The notes under the pieces were generated by a model that saw only the letters and a list, made by a program, of their open reading frames with translations, was not told the DNA's origin and did no database searches. Position numbers and translations under genes: made by a program. A stretch of 34,236 nucleotides of DNA from Gammaproteobacteria bacterium (GTDB taxonomy: Bacteria > Pseudomonadota > Gammaproteobacteria > Steroidobacterales > JABDLF01): assembly GCA_013003115.1 (NCBI GenBank), contig JABDLF010000078.1, forward strand, positions 1 through 34,236. The letters are read 5' to 3'. Shown in pieces: positions 23,874-33,390 of this stretch; within the stretch, counting starts at the first letter, position 1; each line of letters begins with the position of its first letter.

Positions 23874-24414
23874 TCATCTTCTCCAGACGCTTCACAATTT
23901 CCATCGGTTCGAGCATGCGCCCGGGCCCGACCTCGCCGCAGGCCTGATCCCCCTCAGCGGGACCCAGGAAGTGAACTCCCCTCGATGAGAGCGTTTTGCA
24001 GTTAGCCTGCGTGGCCGGATGCGCCCACATTTGCCTGTTCATGGCCGGCGCAACGATCAGCGGCGCCTCGCTCGCAAGACACAGCGTTGATAACAGGTCG
24101 TTCGCCAGGCCGCAGGCATGCCGGGCCAGGAAATCGGCACTGGCCGGTGCAACCAGCAGACGGTCGGCCCAGCGTGCAAGCTCAATGTGGCTCATGGCAG
24201 CCTCGGCGCGCGGATCCCACATGTCTTCGCGCACCGGCCGTCCCGAAACCGCCTGAAAAGTCATCGCCGTAACAAACTGGCGCGCGTTCGCCGTCATCAC
24301 GACCTGCACGCGCGCGCCTCGTTCGCGCAGGCGGCGCACAAGATCCGGGCTTTTGTAAGCAGCGATGCCGCCACTCACGCCAAGCAGAATTCTCTTTTCT
24401 TCCAATACCGACAT
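23860..24414 (-). CDS. coaC: Phosphopantothenoylcysteine decarboxylase (CoaC half of a split coaBC)
   Basis: 184 residues, flavoprotein of the HFCD family that decarboxylates phosphopantothenoylcysteine. It has [44 protein letters not shown] (active-site His), and [16 protein letters not shown] with the conserved PAMNxxMW, ending in [19 protein letters not shown]. The frame stops six codons after that, just where the linker to CoaB should continue. The ATG at 24414 has AGGGA upstream; a GTG at 24438 is an alternative. Confidence 0.94.
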   Translation of the reverse strand: MSVLEEKRILLGVSGGIAAYKSPDLVRRLRERGARVQVVMTANARQFVTAMTFQAVSGRPVREDMWDPRAEAAMSHIELARWADRLLVAPASADFLARHACGLANDLLSTLCLASEAPLIVAPAMNRQMWAHPATQANCKTLSSRGVHFLGPAEGDQACGEVGPGRMLEPMEIVKRLEKMIEQS

Positions 24415-24533
24415 CAATAATCCCTGACCCGGCGCCACAGGCCGGCCCCATCAGAACCTTGCCAGTTTGGGACTTGCTTCTTCGTCGTGCAAGACTCGGC
24501 GATCATCGATGGCTGACACAGGGAAGTGATGTA

Positions 24534-25208
24534 ATGCCAATCAGCGACTGGCCGCCGGGCGAGCGGCCGCAGGACAAATTCGCCCGCCACGGCGCCGACG
24601 CGCTCTCGGATGCCGAACTGCTGGCCATGCTCATTCGGACCGGCGTCAGGGGGCGATCCGCCCTCCGCATCGCTCAGGGGCTGCTGTCACATTTCGGCGG
24701 GCTACGGGCTTTGCTGCACGCCGAACGCACAGATCTTCCGCCATGCTGCGGCGTCGGACCGGCTCGTTTCGCCCAGCTGAAGGCCGTTGTGGAGATCGGC
24801 CGCCGTCAGCTCAGAGAACAAATGACCCGCGGCAACCCCCTCGAAAATCCCCGCGCCACCAGGGATTACCTGCGCGCACGACTGCGTGACGTGCCGCATG
24901 AGCTTTTTTGCTGTCTGCTCATGGACAATCGTCATCGTGTCATCAGCTTTACCGAGCTGTTTCGCGGGACCATAGATGGCGCCAGCGTTCACCCGCGCGA
25001 AGTGCTTAAGCACGCACTCAAGGCGAACGCCGCCGCTGTCATTCTGGCGCACAACCACCCGTCGGGCGTTGCCGAGCCCAGCCGGGCGGACGAACTGATT
25101 ACCCGGCGCCTTCGCGACGCGTTATCGCTGGTCGACATCCGGCTGCTGGACCATTTTGTGGTGGGCGAAACCTGCTGTGTTTCCCTTGCAGAACGGGGAC
25201 TTATATAA
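24534..25208 (+). CDS. radC: RadC family JAB-domain protein
   Basis: 224 residues. An N-terminal helix-hairpin-helix region (GADALSDAELLAMLIRTG, CCGVGPARFAQLKA) precedes a JAB/MPN metalloprotease-like domain with AHNHPSG and SRAD as zinc ligands (HxHx7D signature). The old assignment to DNA repair is not well founded and the activity is unknown. The ATG at 24534 matches the family start (ISDWPPGERPQDK); the longer frame from 24459 is not needed. It precedes rpmB, as in many Gammaproteobacteria. Confidence 0.95.
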   Translation: MPISDWPPGERPQDKFARHGADALSDAELLAMLIRTGVRGRSALRIAQGLLSHFGGLRALLHAERTDLPPCCGVGPARFAQLKAVVEIGRRQLREQMTRGNPLENPRATRDYLRARLRDVPHELFCCLLMDNRHRVISFTELFRGTIDGASVHPREVLKHALKANAAAVILAHNHPSGVAEPSRADELITRRLRDALSLVDIRLLDHFVVGETCCVSLAERGLI

Positions 25209-25241
25209 CCCCGGGACGCCCTGCGCCCGGGGGTCGCGGTC

Positions 25242-25270
25242 TTGCGCCACCCGCACCGGGCTGGTATAAA
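25242..25270 (+). promoter_or_regulatory. Sigma-70-type promoter of rpmB-rpmG
   Basis: TTGCGC (25242-25247) and TATAAA (25265-25270) are separated by exactly 17 bases, with the first gene 83 bases further on. It follows a GC-rich hairpin (CCCCGGG/CCCGGGG, 25209-25232) right after the radC stop, which has no T-tract. Confidence 0.65.
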
Positions 25271-25353
25271 GCACGGCTCTTTGTCGATCGGGTCTGCGTC
25301 CCGGCGGCAGAATCAGGGCGAAAGCCCGGTAACCAAAAGCAACGAGTAGAGAG

Positions 25354-25590
25354 ATGTCCAGAGTCTGCCAGGTAACGGGCAAAGGCCCGGTAAGCGGAAA
25401 CAACGTTTCCCATGCGAACAACAGAACGCGCAGGCGCTTTCTGCCAAATCTGCACACACACAGGTTTTGGCTGGAAAGCGAGAAGCGTTATGTGCGCCTG
25501 AAAATCTCCGCGAAAGGCATGCGGATCATCGACAAGCTCGGCATCGAAAAAGTCGTGAGCGACCTCAGGGCGCGCGGCGAGAAAGTCTGA
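25354..25590 (+). CDS. rpmB: Ribosomal protein bL28
   Basis: 78 residues, the E. coli length. [39 protein letters not shown] is the standard L28 start, and [21 protein letters not shown] completes the fold. Large-subunit component, co-transcribed with rpmG (10-base gap). Confidence 0.98.
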   Translation: MSRVCQVTGKGPVSGNNVSHANNRTRRRFLPNLHTHRFWLESEKRYVRLKISAKGMRIIDKLGIEKVVSDLRARGEKV

Positions 25591-25600
25591 GGAGCCTGAA

Positions 25601-25756
25601 ATGCGCGAAAAAATCAGATTGGTATCCAGCGCCGGCACGGGTCATTTTTACACGACCACCAAAAACAAGCGCCTGCATCCCGAGAAAGTTGAGATCAAAA
25701 AATATGATCCACGGGTGCGCAAGCATGTCACCTACAAGGAAGCCAAGATCAAGTAG
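25601..25756 (+). CDS. rpmG: Ribosomal protein bL33
   Basis: 51 residues, slightly shorter than the 55 of E. coli because the first residues (MAKG) are missing. It begins [20 protein letters not shown] and ends VTYKEAKIK as expected. The CxxC zinc-ribbon cysteines are absent, as in the E. coli type (C-) form. It has a GGAG ribosome-binding site overlapping the rpmB stop region. Confidence 0.98.
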   Translation: MREKIRLVSSAGTGHFYTTTKNKRLHPEKVEIKKYDPRVRKHVTYKEAKIK

Positions 25757-25779
25757 GGCGAGCCTGCATCTGATCCCAT

Positions 25780-25808
25780 AAAAAAACCCGCCGGCTGGCG
25801 GGTTTTTT
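25780..25808. terminator. Bidirectional rho-independent terminator
   Basis: An A-run, CCCGCC, the loop GGCT, GGCGGG and a T-run form a stem flanked by A and T tracts. It ends rpmB-rpmG transcription on the plus strand and can also end the desaturase gene on the minus strand. Confidence 0.9.
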
Positions 25809-25831
25809 GTGTCGCCAGGTTTCTTTGCTGG

Positions 25832-27040
25832 TCAGGCTGTCGCAGCCGCCGGCTGCATGGAGTAGCTGCGCAGCACGCTGGCCAACTCCTGCAAGGAACG
25901 GATGCCACTCGCTTCGGCGCGCGCACACCAGTCGCGTAGCTGCGCGAGCAAACGATCATTGCTGACATTTGCGCCGTTCCACAGGGCCTGCAGTCTTTCG
26001 CGGAACTCATGCACCGTACGCAGCGCCTGGCTGTCGTCCAGCAGTGCACCAAGTCTCTCCCTGGCAGTATCGTCCAGAAGGCTTTGTTCGCGAATGAGCA
26101 GCTTGCGCGCCCGCGTCAGGGCGCGGCGCCAGCTGGGGTCGCCCTGGGCCGCCTCGGCCTTCAGAACGGGCAGCGTTACCCGGCGCGAATAATCGCGCAG
26201 TACGTGCATACGATTGACGATCACAGCGCGTACGGTTTCGAGGTCGATTGGCTTTGGTTCTTCGGCGAAAACGGGGGTTGGCGCAACGCGCCGCACTTTG
26301 GCCAGCCCGAAGACGGAGAGCACCTTGATGTAAAGCCAGCCAATATCGAACTCCCAGCTGCGCACCGAGAACTTTGATGAACTCGGGAAAGCATGGTGAT
26401 TGTTGTGCAGCTCCTCGCCGCCCAGGAAAACGCCCCAGGGAACAATGTTAGTGGCCGCATCCGGGCACTCGAAATTGCGGTAACCGCTGTGGTGGCCGAC
26501 GCCGTTAATAATGCCCGCTGCAAACAGCGGCATGGAGATCATCTGTACGGCAATAATGATGATGCCGGGAACCCCAAACAAGAACAGGTCGATCAGCACC
26601 ATGAGGGCGATGCCGCCAAAGGTGTATTTGCGATAGACGTTTCGTTCCAGCCAGTCGTTCGGCGTTCCGCGTGAATACTTCGCAAAGGTCTCTTCATTGG
26701 TCGCCTCTGCGCGATAAAGCTCGGCGCCTTCCAGAAGTACCTTTTTCAGGCCGTAAATCTTGGGGCTGTGGGGGTCGTCCTCAGTCTCGCATTTCGCGTG
26801 ATGCTTGCGGTGTACAGCAACCCACTCACCGGTACCCTGCCCGGTGCTCAGCCACAGCCAGAGCCGGAATATATGGCGCAAAACCGGATGCAGGTCGAGC
26901 CCGCGGTGCGCCTGGTCACGGTGCAGGTAGAGCGTTACGCCCATGATGGTGAACTGCACCATCAGCACGGCGGCCACAACGTAGCCCCAGAAGCTGAGAT
27001 TCAGGTAACCACCGTAATAAGTATTGAGTAGTTCGAGCAC
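25832..27040 (-). CDS. Membrane fatty acid (acyl-CoA/phospholipid) desaturase
   Basis: About 402 residues. The di-iron histidine boxes are HRDQAH (residues 40-45), HRKHH (77-81) and HNNHH (near 220), with extra GVGHHSGYRNFE. Hydrophobic helices surround them. It introduces a double bond into saturated acyl chains, probably the delta-9 type as in Pseudomonas DesA/DesB. Beyond the catalytic region it has about 130 extra helical residues (RRVTLPVLKAEAA to the end) ending CARAEASGIRSLQELASVLRSY, which resembles a transposase-like C-terminal segment sometimes annotated in this family. The GTG at 27040 with AGGGGG upstream is preferred; a TTG at 27076 would add 12 residues. Confidence 0.9.
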   Translation of the reverse strand: MLELLNTYYGGYLNLSFWGYVVAAVLMVQFTIMGVTLYLHRDQAHRGLDLHPVLRHIFRLWLWLSTGQGTGEWVAVHRKHHAKCETEDDPHSPKIYGLKKVLLEGAELYRAEATNEETFAKYSRGTPNDWLERNVYRKYTFGGIALMVLIDLFLFGVPGIIIIAVQMISMPLFAAGIINGVGHHSGYRNFECPDAATNIVPWGVFLGGEELHNNHHAFPSSSKFSVRSWEFDIGWLYIKVLSVFGLAKVRRVAPTPVFAEEPKPIDLETVRAVIVNRMHVLRDYSRRVTLPVLKAEAAQGDPSWRRALTRARKLLIREQSLLDDTARERLGALLDDSQALRTVHEFRERLQALWNGANVSNDRLLAQLRDWCARAEASGIRSLQELASVLRSYSMQPAAATA

Positions 27041-27319
27041 GCTGCCCCCTGCCTCGTCATTGAGAATGGATGGCAACTATAACGGAACGGCCCTGCGGCG
27101 CAAAGGAAATGGCGCAGAACCTGAAAACCTGCTTTATTTCAGTGCATTGCATCATTTTTTTCGCGTGAATCCCGCGCCCACGCTGGGGGGACTTGTTGTT
27201 CCACAAGGCCTTGTGAACACTCGCTTTTACACCCCCCGGACCGCTCTCGGCACCGAATCTCGCTGACCTGAACGAGGTTCCGATACAATCGCTGGCCGTT
27301 GGAAAAAGGTGCGCGAGGC

Positions 27320-28135
27320 ATGCCTGAGCTGCCAGAAGTTGAAACCACCCGCGCAGGCATTGCGCCCCAAATCACGGGGCGCCGCGTCAGCAAAGTGATC
27401 GTCCGCGACAGGCGCCTGCGCTGGCCGGTGCCGCCAGCTCTCGCGCGCGAGTTACCGGGGCAGCGCGTGCATGAAGTCACCAGACGCGCCAAGTACCTGC
27501 TGCTGAAAGCGGACACCGGCAGCGTCATCCTGCATCTCGGGATGTCTGGCAGCGTTCGGATTCTCACTCGCAGTCTTGCCCCGCTGCCGCACGATCACAT
27601 TGATATCCGGTTTGGACGAGCCGCCATCCTGCGATTCAACGACCCGCGCAGATTCGGCTGCGTGCTGTGGACGCGGCGCGACCCTTTCAGCCATCCGCTG
27701 CTGGCGGATCTCGGGCCTGAGCCACTGTCTGCAGATTTCGCAGGCGAAAAACTTTACGAGTCGTCGCGCGGCCGCAAAGTGGCGATCAAAAACTTCATCA
27801 TGAATGCCCAGGTGGTCGTCGGCGTTGGCAATATTTATGCCAGCGAAGCGCTGTATCTCGCAGGGATTCATCCGCGACGCCCGGCGGGCCGAATAAGCCT
27901 TGCCCGATTCAACGAACTTGCGGCGCAGGTGCAAAGAGTGCTGCGCGCTGCCATCCGTGCAGGCGGCACTACGTTGCGCGACTTTACTGACAGCGACGGC
28001 CTGCCCGGCTACTTCTCTCAGTCGCTCAAGGTGTACGGCCGCACGGGCCTCCCCTGCAAGAGATGCGGCGAAGCTATACGACAGGAAGTCATAGGTCAGC
28101 GCTCGACGTTTTTTTGCCCGCACTGCCAGCGCTGA
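27320..28135 (+). CDS. mutM: Formamidopyrimidine-DNA glycosylase
   Basis: 271 residues. It excises 8-oxoguanine and formamidopyrimidines. The N-terminal MPELPEVETTRAGI places the catalytic Pro and Glu at the new N-terminus. A conserved lysine lies in RRAKYLLLKA, VGVGNIYASEALYLAGIHPRRPA is the helix-two-turn-helix, and the C-terminal zinc finger is CKRCGEAIRQEVIGQRSTFFCPHC with four Cys. The ATG at 27320 gives exactly the family start. A weak -10 (TACAAT at 27284-27289) lies upstream. Confidence 0.97.
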   Translation: MPELPEVETTRAGIAPQITGRRVSKVIVRDRRLRWPVPPALARELPGQRVHEVTRRAKYLLLKADTGSVILHLGMSGSVRILTRSLAPLPHDHIDIRFGRAAILRFNDPRRFGCVLWTRRDPFSHPLLADLGPEPLSADFAGEKLYESSRGRKVAIKNFIMNAQVVVGVGNIYASEALYLAGIHPRRPAGRISLARFNELAAQVQRVLRAAIRAGGTTLRDFTDSDGLPGYFSQSLKVYGRTGLPCKRCGEAIRQEVIGQRSTFFCPHCQR

Positions 28136-28148
28136 GGCGGCCGACAGG

Positions 28149-29274
<1,126 letters not shown>

Positions 29275-29357
29275 CGAGCGCGGTACAACCGCATTGTCCC
29301 GGGTGCTAGCATACCGCGAGTTTACACCGCACCGGCACAAACCCGGGGATCAACTGA

Positions 29358-30323
29358 TTGAGCAAAAATAAAGAAGCAGCAAGTAAACCGGGTTTCTTCG
29401 GGCGGCTCAGGCAGCGTCTCAACAAAGGCGACTCGTGGCTGACACGCGATATCACGGAACTGATGCCGGCCGGTCGCATCGACGAAGAACTGCTTGAGGA
29501 GCTCGAGACGCGGCTGCTGGTCGCAGACGCCGGCGTCGAGGCCACCAACAGGATCATCGGCAGTCTCAACAGGAAGGTGGCGCGCAAAGAGCTGCAGGAC
29601 GCCGATGCGCTGTTCAAAGCGCTGCATGCATCCATTGTCGAAATTCTGAAGCCCTGCGAATCGCCGCTTCGAATCCCGGAAACCGACGGAACCTTCGTGA
29701 TCCTGATGGTAGGCGTGAACGGCGCCGGCAAGACTACGACTATCGGCAAGCTCGCGAAGCGCTTCAGGGATCAGGGCCTGAGCGTCATGCTCGCAGCGGG
29801 CGATACCTTCAGGGCCGCAGCCGTTGAGCAACTGCAGGCGTGGGGCGTCCGCAACGATGTGCCCGTGGTTGCACAGCAGACTGGCGCAGATCCCGCCGCC
29901 GTGATCTTTGATGCCATGCATTCTGCAAGCGCCCGCAACGTTGACGTGCTACTCGCAGACACGGCGGGCAGGCTGCACACGCAGGACAACCTGATGGAGG
30001 AGCTGAAGAAGATCCGCAGGGTCATTGCCAAGGCGGATGAGGGGGCCCCGCACGAGACCATGCTGGTGCTTGATGCCGGCATCGGTCAAAACGCCCTGGC
30101 GCAGGCAACGCAGTTTAATGATGCCATCGGGCTCACGGGCCTCGTGGTAACCAAGCTCGATGGCACGGCAAAGGGCGGTATTCTTTTAGCCATCGCCAGC
30201 AAACTGGGCATCCCTATTCGCTACGTTGGCGTGGGCGAGTCTGCGGATGACCTCGGCGAGTTCGAGGCCGCAGCCTACGCAAGCGCATTATTGGGCGAGC
30301 AGCCAGTGGTGACCGACGCGTGA
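29358..30323 (+). CDS. ftsY: Signal recognition particle receptor FtsY
   Basis: 321 residues. It docks ribosomes carrying SRP at the membrane. The NG domain is complete: N-terminal helices (GFFGRLRQRLNKGDSWL), G1 VGVNGAGKTTTIGKLA, AAGDTFRAAAVEQL, DTAGR, TKLDGTAKGG and GVGESADDLGEF. The long acidic A domain of E. coli FtsY is missing, as in many bacteria. In the family a motif DATTGQN is usual; here it reads DAGIGQN. The start is a TTG. First gene of ftsYEX. Confidence 0.95.
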   Translation: MSKNKEAASKPGFFGRLRQRLNKGDSWLTRDITELMPAGRIDEELLEELETRLLVADAGVEATNRIIGSLNRKVARKELQDADALFKALHASIVEILKPCESPLRIPETDGTFVILMVGVNGAGKTTTIGKLAKRFRDQGLSVMLAAGDTFRAAAVEQLQAWGVRNDVPVVAQQTGADPAAVIFDAMHSASARNVDVLLADTAGRLHTQDNLMEELKKIRRVIAKADEGAPHETMLVLDAGIGQNALAQATQFNDAIGLTGLVVTKLDGTAKGGILLAIASKLGIPIRYVGVGESADDLGEFEAAAYASALLGEQPVVTDA

Positions 30324-30994
30324 TCATTTTTGAGAATGTCGCCAAGCGCTACCCCGGTGGCCAGGAGGCCCTCGCGGGCATGAATCTGCGGGTCGAGAAA
30401 GGGGAAATGGTGTTCCTCACCGGTCATTCGGGCGCCGGCAAAAGTACGTTGCTCAAGCTTATCGCGCTGATCGAACGCCCGACGCGCGGGCAGGTTTTTG
30501 TCAACCGGCAGAACACCAACGGCGTTTCGCGCGGCCGTATCCCGGGTTTCAGGCGGCAGCTTGGCATGGTGTTTCAGGATCACAAGCTGCTCAGCGATCG
30601 CACGGTTTTTGACAACGTCTCGCTGCCGCTGATCATTGATGGTCTCGGTCGAAAAGAAGTCGGACGGAAAGTACGCGCCGCGCTCGACCAGGTGGGACTC
30701 CTCAGCAAGGAAAAGAAAATGCCGCTTGCGCTTTCAAGTGGCGAGCAGCAGCGCGTTGGCATTGCGCGCGCCGTTGTCAGCAAGCCGGTCGTGCTCATCG
30801 CCGATGAGCCCACTGGCAATCTTGACCCGGAGCTGTCGTCCGAGATCATGAATCTCTTCATGCGGTTTAATGAGGTTGGCGTCACCGTGGTGGTTGCAAG
30901 CCACGACCTGTCTCTCATCGGCACGCTCGGCAAGCGGATCATAAAGCTGGCGGCCGGCCGCATCGATGATGCCGGTAACGGGGTGGCTCGCTGA
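30320..30994 (+). CDS. ftsE: Cell division ATP-binding protein FtsE
   Basis: 224 residues of the ABC ATPase family. With FtsX it controls peptidoglycan hydrolases at the septum. Walker A is GHSGAGKST, the Q loop is in VFQDHKLL, Walker B is VLIADEPTGNLD, and the H loop is VVVASHDL. The signature reads LSSGEQQRVGIARA where LSGGEQQR is usual, a small departure. The GTG start overlaps the ftsY stop by four bases (GTGA). Confidence 0.95.
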   Translation: MIIFENVAKRYPGGQEALAGMNLRVEKGEMVFLTGHSGAGKSTLLKLIALIERPTRGQVFVNRQNTNGVSRGRIPGFRRQLGMVFQDHKLLSDRTVFDNVSLPLIIDGLGRKEVGRKVRAALDQVGLLSKEKKMPLALSSGEQQRVGIARAVVSKPVVLIADEPTGNLDPELSSEIMNLFMRFNEVGVTVVVASHDLSLIGTLGKRIIKLAAGRIDDAGNGVAR

Positions 30995-30995
30995 T

Positions 30996-31967
30996 ATGCG
31001 TGGAAGAAGAAAGTCACTATGGTCAAGAGCCGTCAGCGCAGTGAGCATAAGCCCGAGAGTCTGGGCCAGCAGGCACGCGCAAACGCTTGTGGGATCCCTC
31101 GGACGGCTTTATCAGCAGCCGTTCTCGACGTTCATGACCATTGCCGTCATTGGCATTGCGCTCGCCATGCCTGCTGGTCTGCACCTGTTCGTGGTGAACG
31201 GCACCAACCTCGGCGGCCGCTGGGACAGCGCTGTCGATATCGCGGTTTACCTGAAGTCAGGTACCAGCCTGACGGACACTGAAACGCTGGCGGGAACCTG
31301 GCGCGAGCGCGATGACGTTGATGACGTGGAGGTAATAACGGCAGACCAGGCGCTCAGGGACTTCAAGGCCGGATCAGGTTTTGCCGATGCGTTTGAAGGC
31401 CTCTCTGCAAATCCGCTGCCAAACACCATTGTTGTCCGCCCGGCGGTGGACCGGTTAAGCGCAGATCAGGTGGCGCAGCTCGAACGCGCGCTCGCGGCCG
31501 CGCCCCAGGTTGAGCTGGTGCAGGCTGACACGCAGTGGGTGCAGCGCTTCTTCGCCATCGTCGAGATTGTCGAGCGACTGGTGACCCTGGCGACGCTTGC
31601 CCTTGGTCTTGCCGTGCTGGTCATCATTGGCAACACGATCCGGCTGGACATTTACAGCCGTCGCGAAGAAATCGAAATCGCCAAACTCATCGGGGCCACC
31701 GACGCTTTTATTCGCAGGCCCTTTCTGTACAGCGGTGCCTGGTACGGTCTCGGTGGCGCACTCATCGCGCTGCTCATGATCAGCGCGTTGCTGGTTTTGG
31801 TGCAGGGACCCGTGACCCGTCTCGCAGGCCTGTATGGCAGCAGCTTTGAGGTCGCCGGTCTCGGTGCGGGTATCGCCCTGACGATGCTACTTGCCGGGGG
31901 CGGCCTGGGTTGGCTGGGGTCCTGGATTGCAGCGGCCAGGCACATCCGCAGGCTGGAGCCTTCCTGA
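30996..31967 (+). CDS. ftsX: Cell division protein FtsX
   Basis: 323 residues. A cytoplasmic basic N-terminus (MRGRRKSLWSRA) precedes TM1 (FMTIAVIGIALAMPAGLHLFVV), a periplasmic domain of about 130 residues, and three C-terminal helices (from LVTLATLALGLAVLVIIGNTIRLDIYSRREEIEIAKLIGATDAFIRRPF, the FtsX hallmark). It links FtsE to periplasmic amidase activators. The ATG at 30996 lies one base after the ftsE stop, so the frame from 30966 is too long. Confidence 0.95.
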   Translation: MRGRRKSLWSRAVSAVSISPRVWASRHAQTLVGSLGRLYQQPFSTFMTIAVIGIALAMPAGLHLFVVNGTNLGGRWDSAVDIAVYLKSGTSLTDTETLAGTWRERDDVDDVEVITADQALRDFKAGSGFADAFEGLSANPLPNTIVVRPAVDRLSADQVAQLERALAAAPQVELVQADTQWVQRFFAIVEIVERLVTLATLALGLAVLVIIGNTIRLDIYSRREEIEIAKLIGATDAFIRRPFLYSGAWYGLGGALIALLMISALLVLVQGPVTRLAGLYGSSFEVAGLGAGIALTMLLAGGGLGWLGSWIAAARHIRRLEPS

Positions 31968-32024
31968 GCAACCAAAAACCTCCAAGTATCTGAAAGTATA
32001 ACGTTTTATGCGTTTCCTTCGACC

Positions 32025-32052
32025 GGAACTTATGCTATATTTAGCACTCGAA
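32025..32052 (+). promoter_or_regulatory. Candidate sigma-E promoter of rpoH
   Basis: GGAACTT (32025-32031) and TCGAA (32048-32052) are separated by 16 bases, close to the RpoE consensus GGAACTT-N16-TC(A/T)(A/G)A. In E. coli one rpoH promoter is RpoE-dependent, which makes this plausible. A TATATT at 32036-32041 could also serve a sigma-70 promoter, though no good -35 fits it. Confidence 0.55.
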
Positions 32053-32067
32053 CCTTATGAGTGCTAA
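32041..32067 (+). promoter_or_regulatory. CIRCE operator (HrcA site) upstream of rpoH
   Basis: TTAGCACTC, nine bases, then GAGTGCTAA: a perfect match to the CIRCE consensus TTAGCACTC-N9-GAGTGCTAA. It ends 29 bases before the rpoH ATG and overlaps the -10 of the candidate sigma-E promoter. HrcA binds CIRCE and represses heat-shock genes; here it would control the heat-shock sigma factor itself. No hrcA gene is in the window. Confidence 0.92.
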
Positions 32068-32096
32068 TATTCGTTTTTGCTGGAGGAAAGCCATAT

Positions 32097-32960
32097 ATGA
32101 CCACCGCACTTGCACTGAGAGACCATTCGCTAGCGCTGACCGGCCCGGTCGGGAGCCTGGACGCCTATGTGCAAAATGTTTCCAGCATCCCCGTATTGTC
32201 TCGGGAAGAGGAACAAGAACTCGCCATGCGCTTTAAACAGCATGCCGATCTCGAAGCGGCGCGTCAGCTCGTTATTTCAAACCTGCGGTTTGTCGTTCAT
32301 ATCGCAAAGGGCTACTCCGGCTACGGCCTGCCCGTGGGCGATTTAATTCAGGAAGGCAATATCGGCCTCATGAAGGCGGTGAAGCGTTTCGATCCCTCCG
32401 TGGGCGTCCGCCTCGTTTCTTTTGCCGTGCACTGGATTCGCGCAGAAATCCACGAGTTCGTGCTGCGCAACTGGCGACTCGTGAAGGTTGCAACGACCAA
32501 GGCGCAGCGCAAGCTGTTTTTCAACCTGCGCAAAACACGCAAACACCTGGGATGGATGAGCGAGGACGAGCGCCAGGCGATCGCGAAAGATCTGGGCGTC
32601 GCCAAAAAAGATGTCGTCGAAATGGAAAAGAGGCTGGGCTCACGCGATATGTCCTTTGACCTCGGGCCAGGTGATGATGAAGAGCGGACCTTTGCGCCCG
32701 CCGCCTACCTGGAGTCGCCAGACGCCGATCCGGCCGTGGCATATGAAGAGGAAGACTTCATGGCCGACAGCCAGGCTCAGCTCGCAGCCGGCCTGGAAAC
32801 TCTGGACGAGCGCAGCCGCGATATCCTGACAAGGCGCTGGCTGGCCGACGACAAGGAGACCCTGCAAACGCTGGCAGATGAGTACGGCGTGTCGGCTGAG
32901 CGCATCAGGCAAATAGAGGCCAACGCAATTCGCAAGCTGCGCACCACAATGGCCGCCTGA
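32097..32960 (+). CDS. rpoH: RNA polymerase sigma factor RpoH (sigma-32)
   Basis: 287 residues (E. coli 284). It directs transcription of heat-shock genes. Region 2 is seen in [43 protein letters not shown] and [35 protein letters not shown] (the QRKLFFNLR RpoH box). Region 4 is [47 protein letters not shown]. The ATG at 32097 has GGAGGAAAG upstream; an earlier GTG frame overlaps the CIRCE site and is rejected. It follows ftsX, as in E. coli, but has its own promoter region. Confidence 0.97.
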   Translation: MTTALALRDHSLALTGPVGSLDAYVQNVSSIPVLSREEEQELAMRFKQHADLEAARQLVISNLRFVVHIAKGYSGYGLPVGDLIQEGNIGLMKAVKRFDPSVGVRLVSFAVHWIRAEIHEFVLRNWRLVKVATTKAQRKLFFNLRKTRKHLGWMSEDERQAIAKDLGVAKKDVVEMEKRLGSRDMSFDLGPGDDEERTFAPAAYLESPDADPAVAYEEEDFMADSQAQLAAGLETLDERSRDILTRRWLADDKETLQTLADEYGVSAERIRQIEANAIRKLRTTMAA

Positions 32961-32984
32961 CCCCGCCACACATTTCTATATGGA

Positions 32985-33010
32985 GCCCGGCCTCGTGCCG
33001 GGCTTTTTTT
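32985..33010 (+). terminator. Rho-independent terminator after rpoH
   Basis: GCCCGGC-CTCGT-GCCGGGC is a perfect seven-base-pair stem followed by seven T, 24 bases after the rpoH stop. Confidence 0.93.
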
Positions 33011-33079
33011 GTGCTGCGAATGTAAAACATGATCGACTCGGCGGCACAAAAGCGTCACTGCGGTTGACGCTGGCAGCAC
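33011..33079. other. Nested inverted repeats between rpoH and dodecin genes
   Basis: The outer arms GTGCTGC (33011-33017) and GCAGCAC (33073-33079) enclose an inner perfect stem AGCGTCA-N7-TGACGCT (33051-33071). The region starts right after the rpoH terminator. It could be a repeat element or a small structured RNA; nothing shows which. Confidence 0.35.
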
Positions 33080-33175
33080 GACGAACCTAACATGCCTGTC
33101 CCGGTTCTGCGCATCGAGGCGGCAGTCATGCTGCGGCGCGGGCCCCTGAATAACAGTTAAGCAAAGGAATTCGAT

Positions 33176-33379
33176 ATGTCAGTTGCAAGAGTCAGCGAAA
33201 TTATCTCCTCTTCACCGAAGAGCTTTGACGACGCCATCGATGTTGGCGTTCAGCGGGCAACAAAAACCCTCAGCAACGTGAAGGGCGCCTGGATCGAAAA
33301 CATGAAAGTTGTCATCGAGGACGGCAAAGTCAAGGAATACCGCGTCAACATGAAGGTGACGTTCGTATTGAACGACTGA
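33176..33379 (+). CDS. Dodecin (flavin-binding storage protein)
   Basis: 67 residues. Dodecins form hollow dodecamers that bind flavins, probably to buffer or protect them. The fold signature is complete: SFDDAIDVGVQRATKTLSNVKGAWIENMKVVIEDGKVKEYRVNMKVTFVL, with the flavin-stacking Trp in GAWIE. It is alone between two terminators. Confidence 0.95.
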   Translation: MSVARVSEIISSSPKSFDDAIDVGVQRATKTLSNVKGAWIENMKVVIEDGKVKEYRVNMKVTFVLND

Positions 33380-33390
33380 GGCTTTATGCG

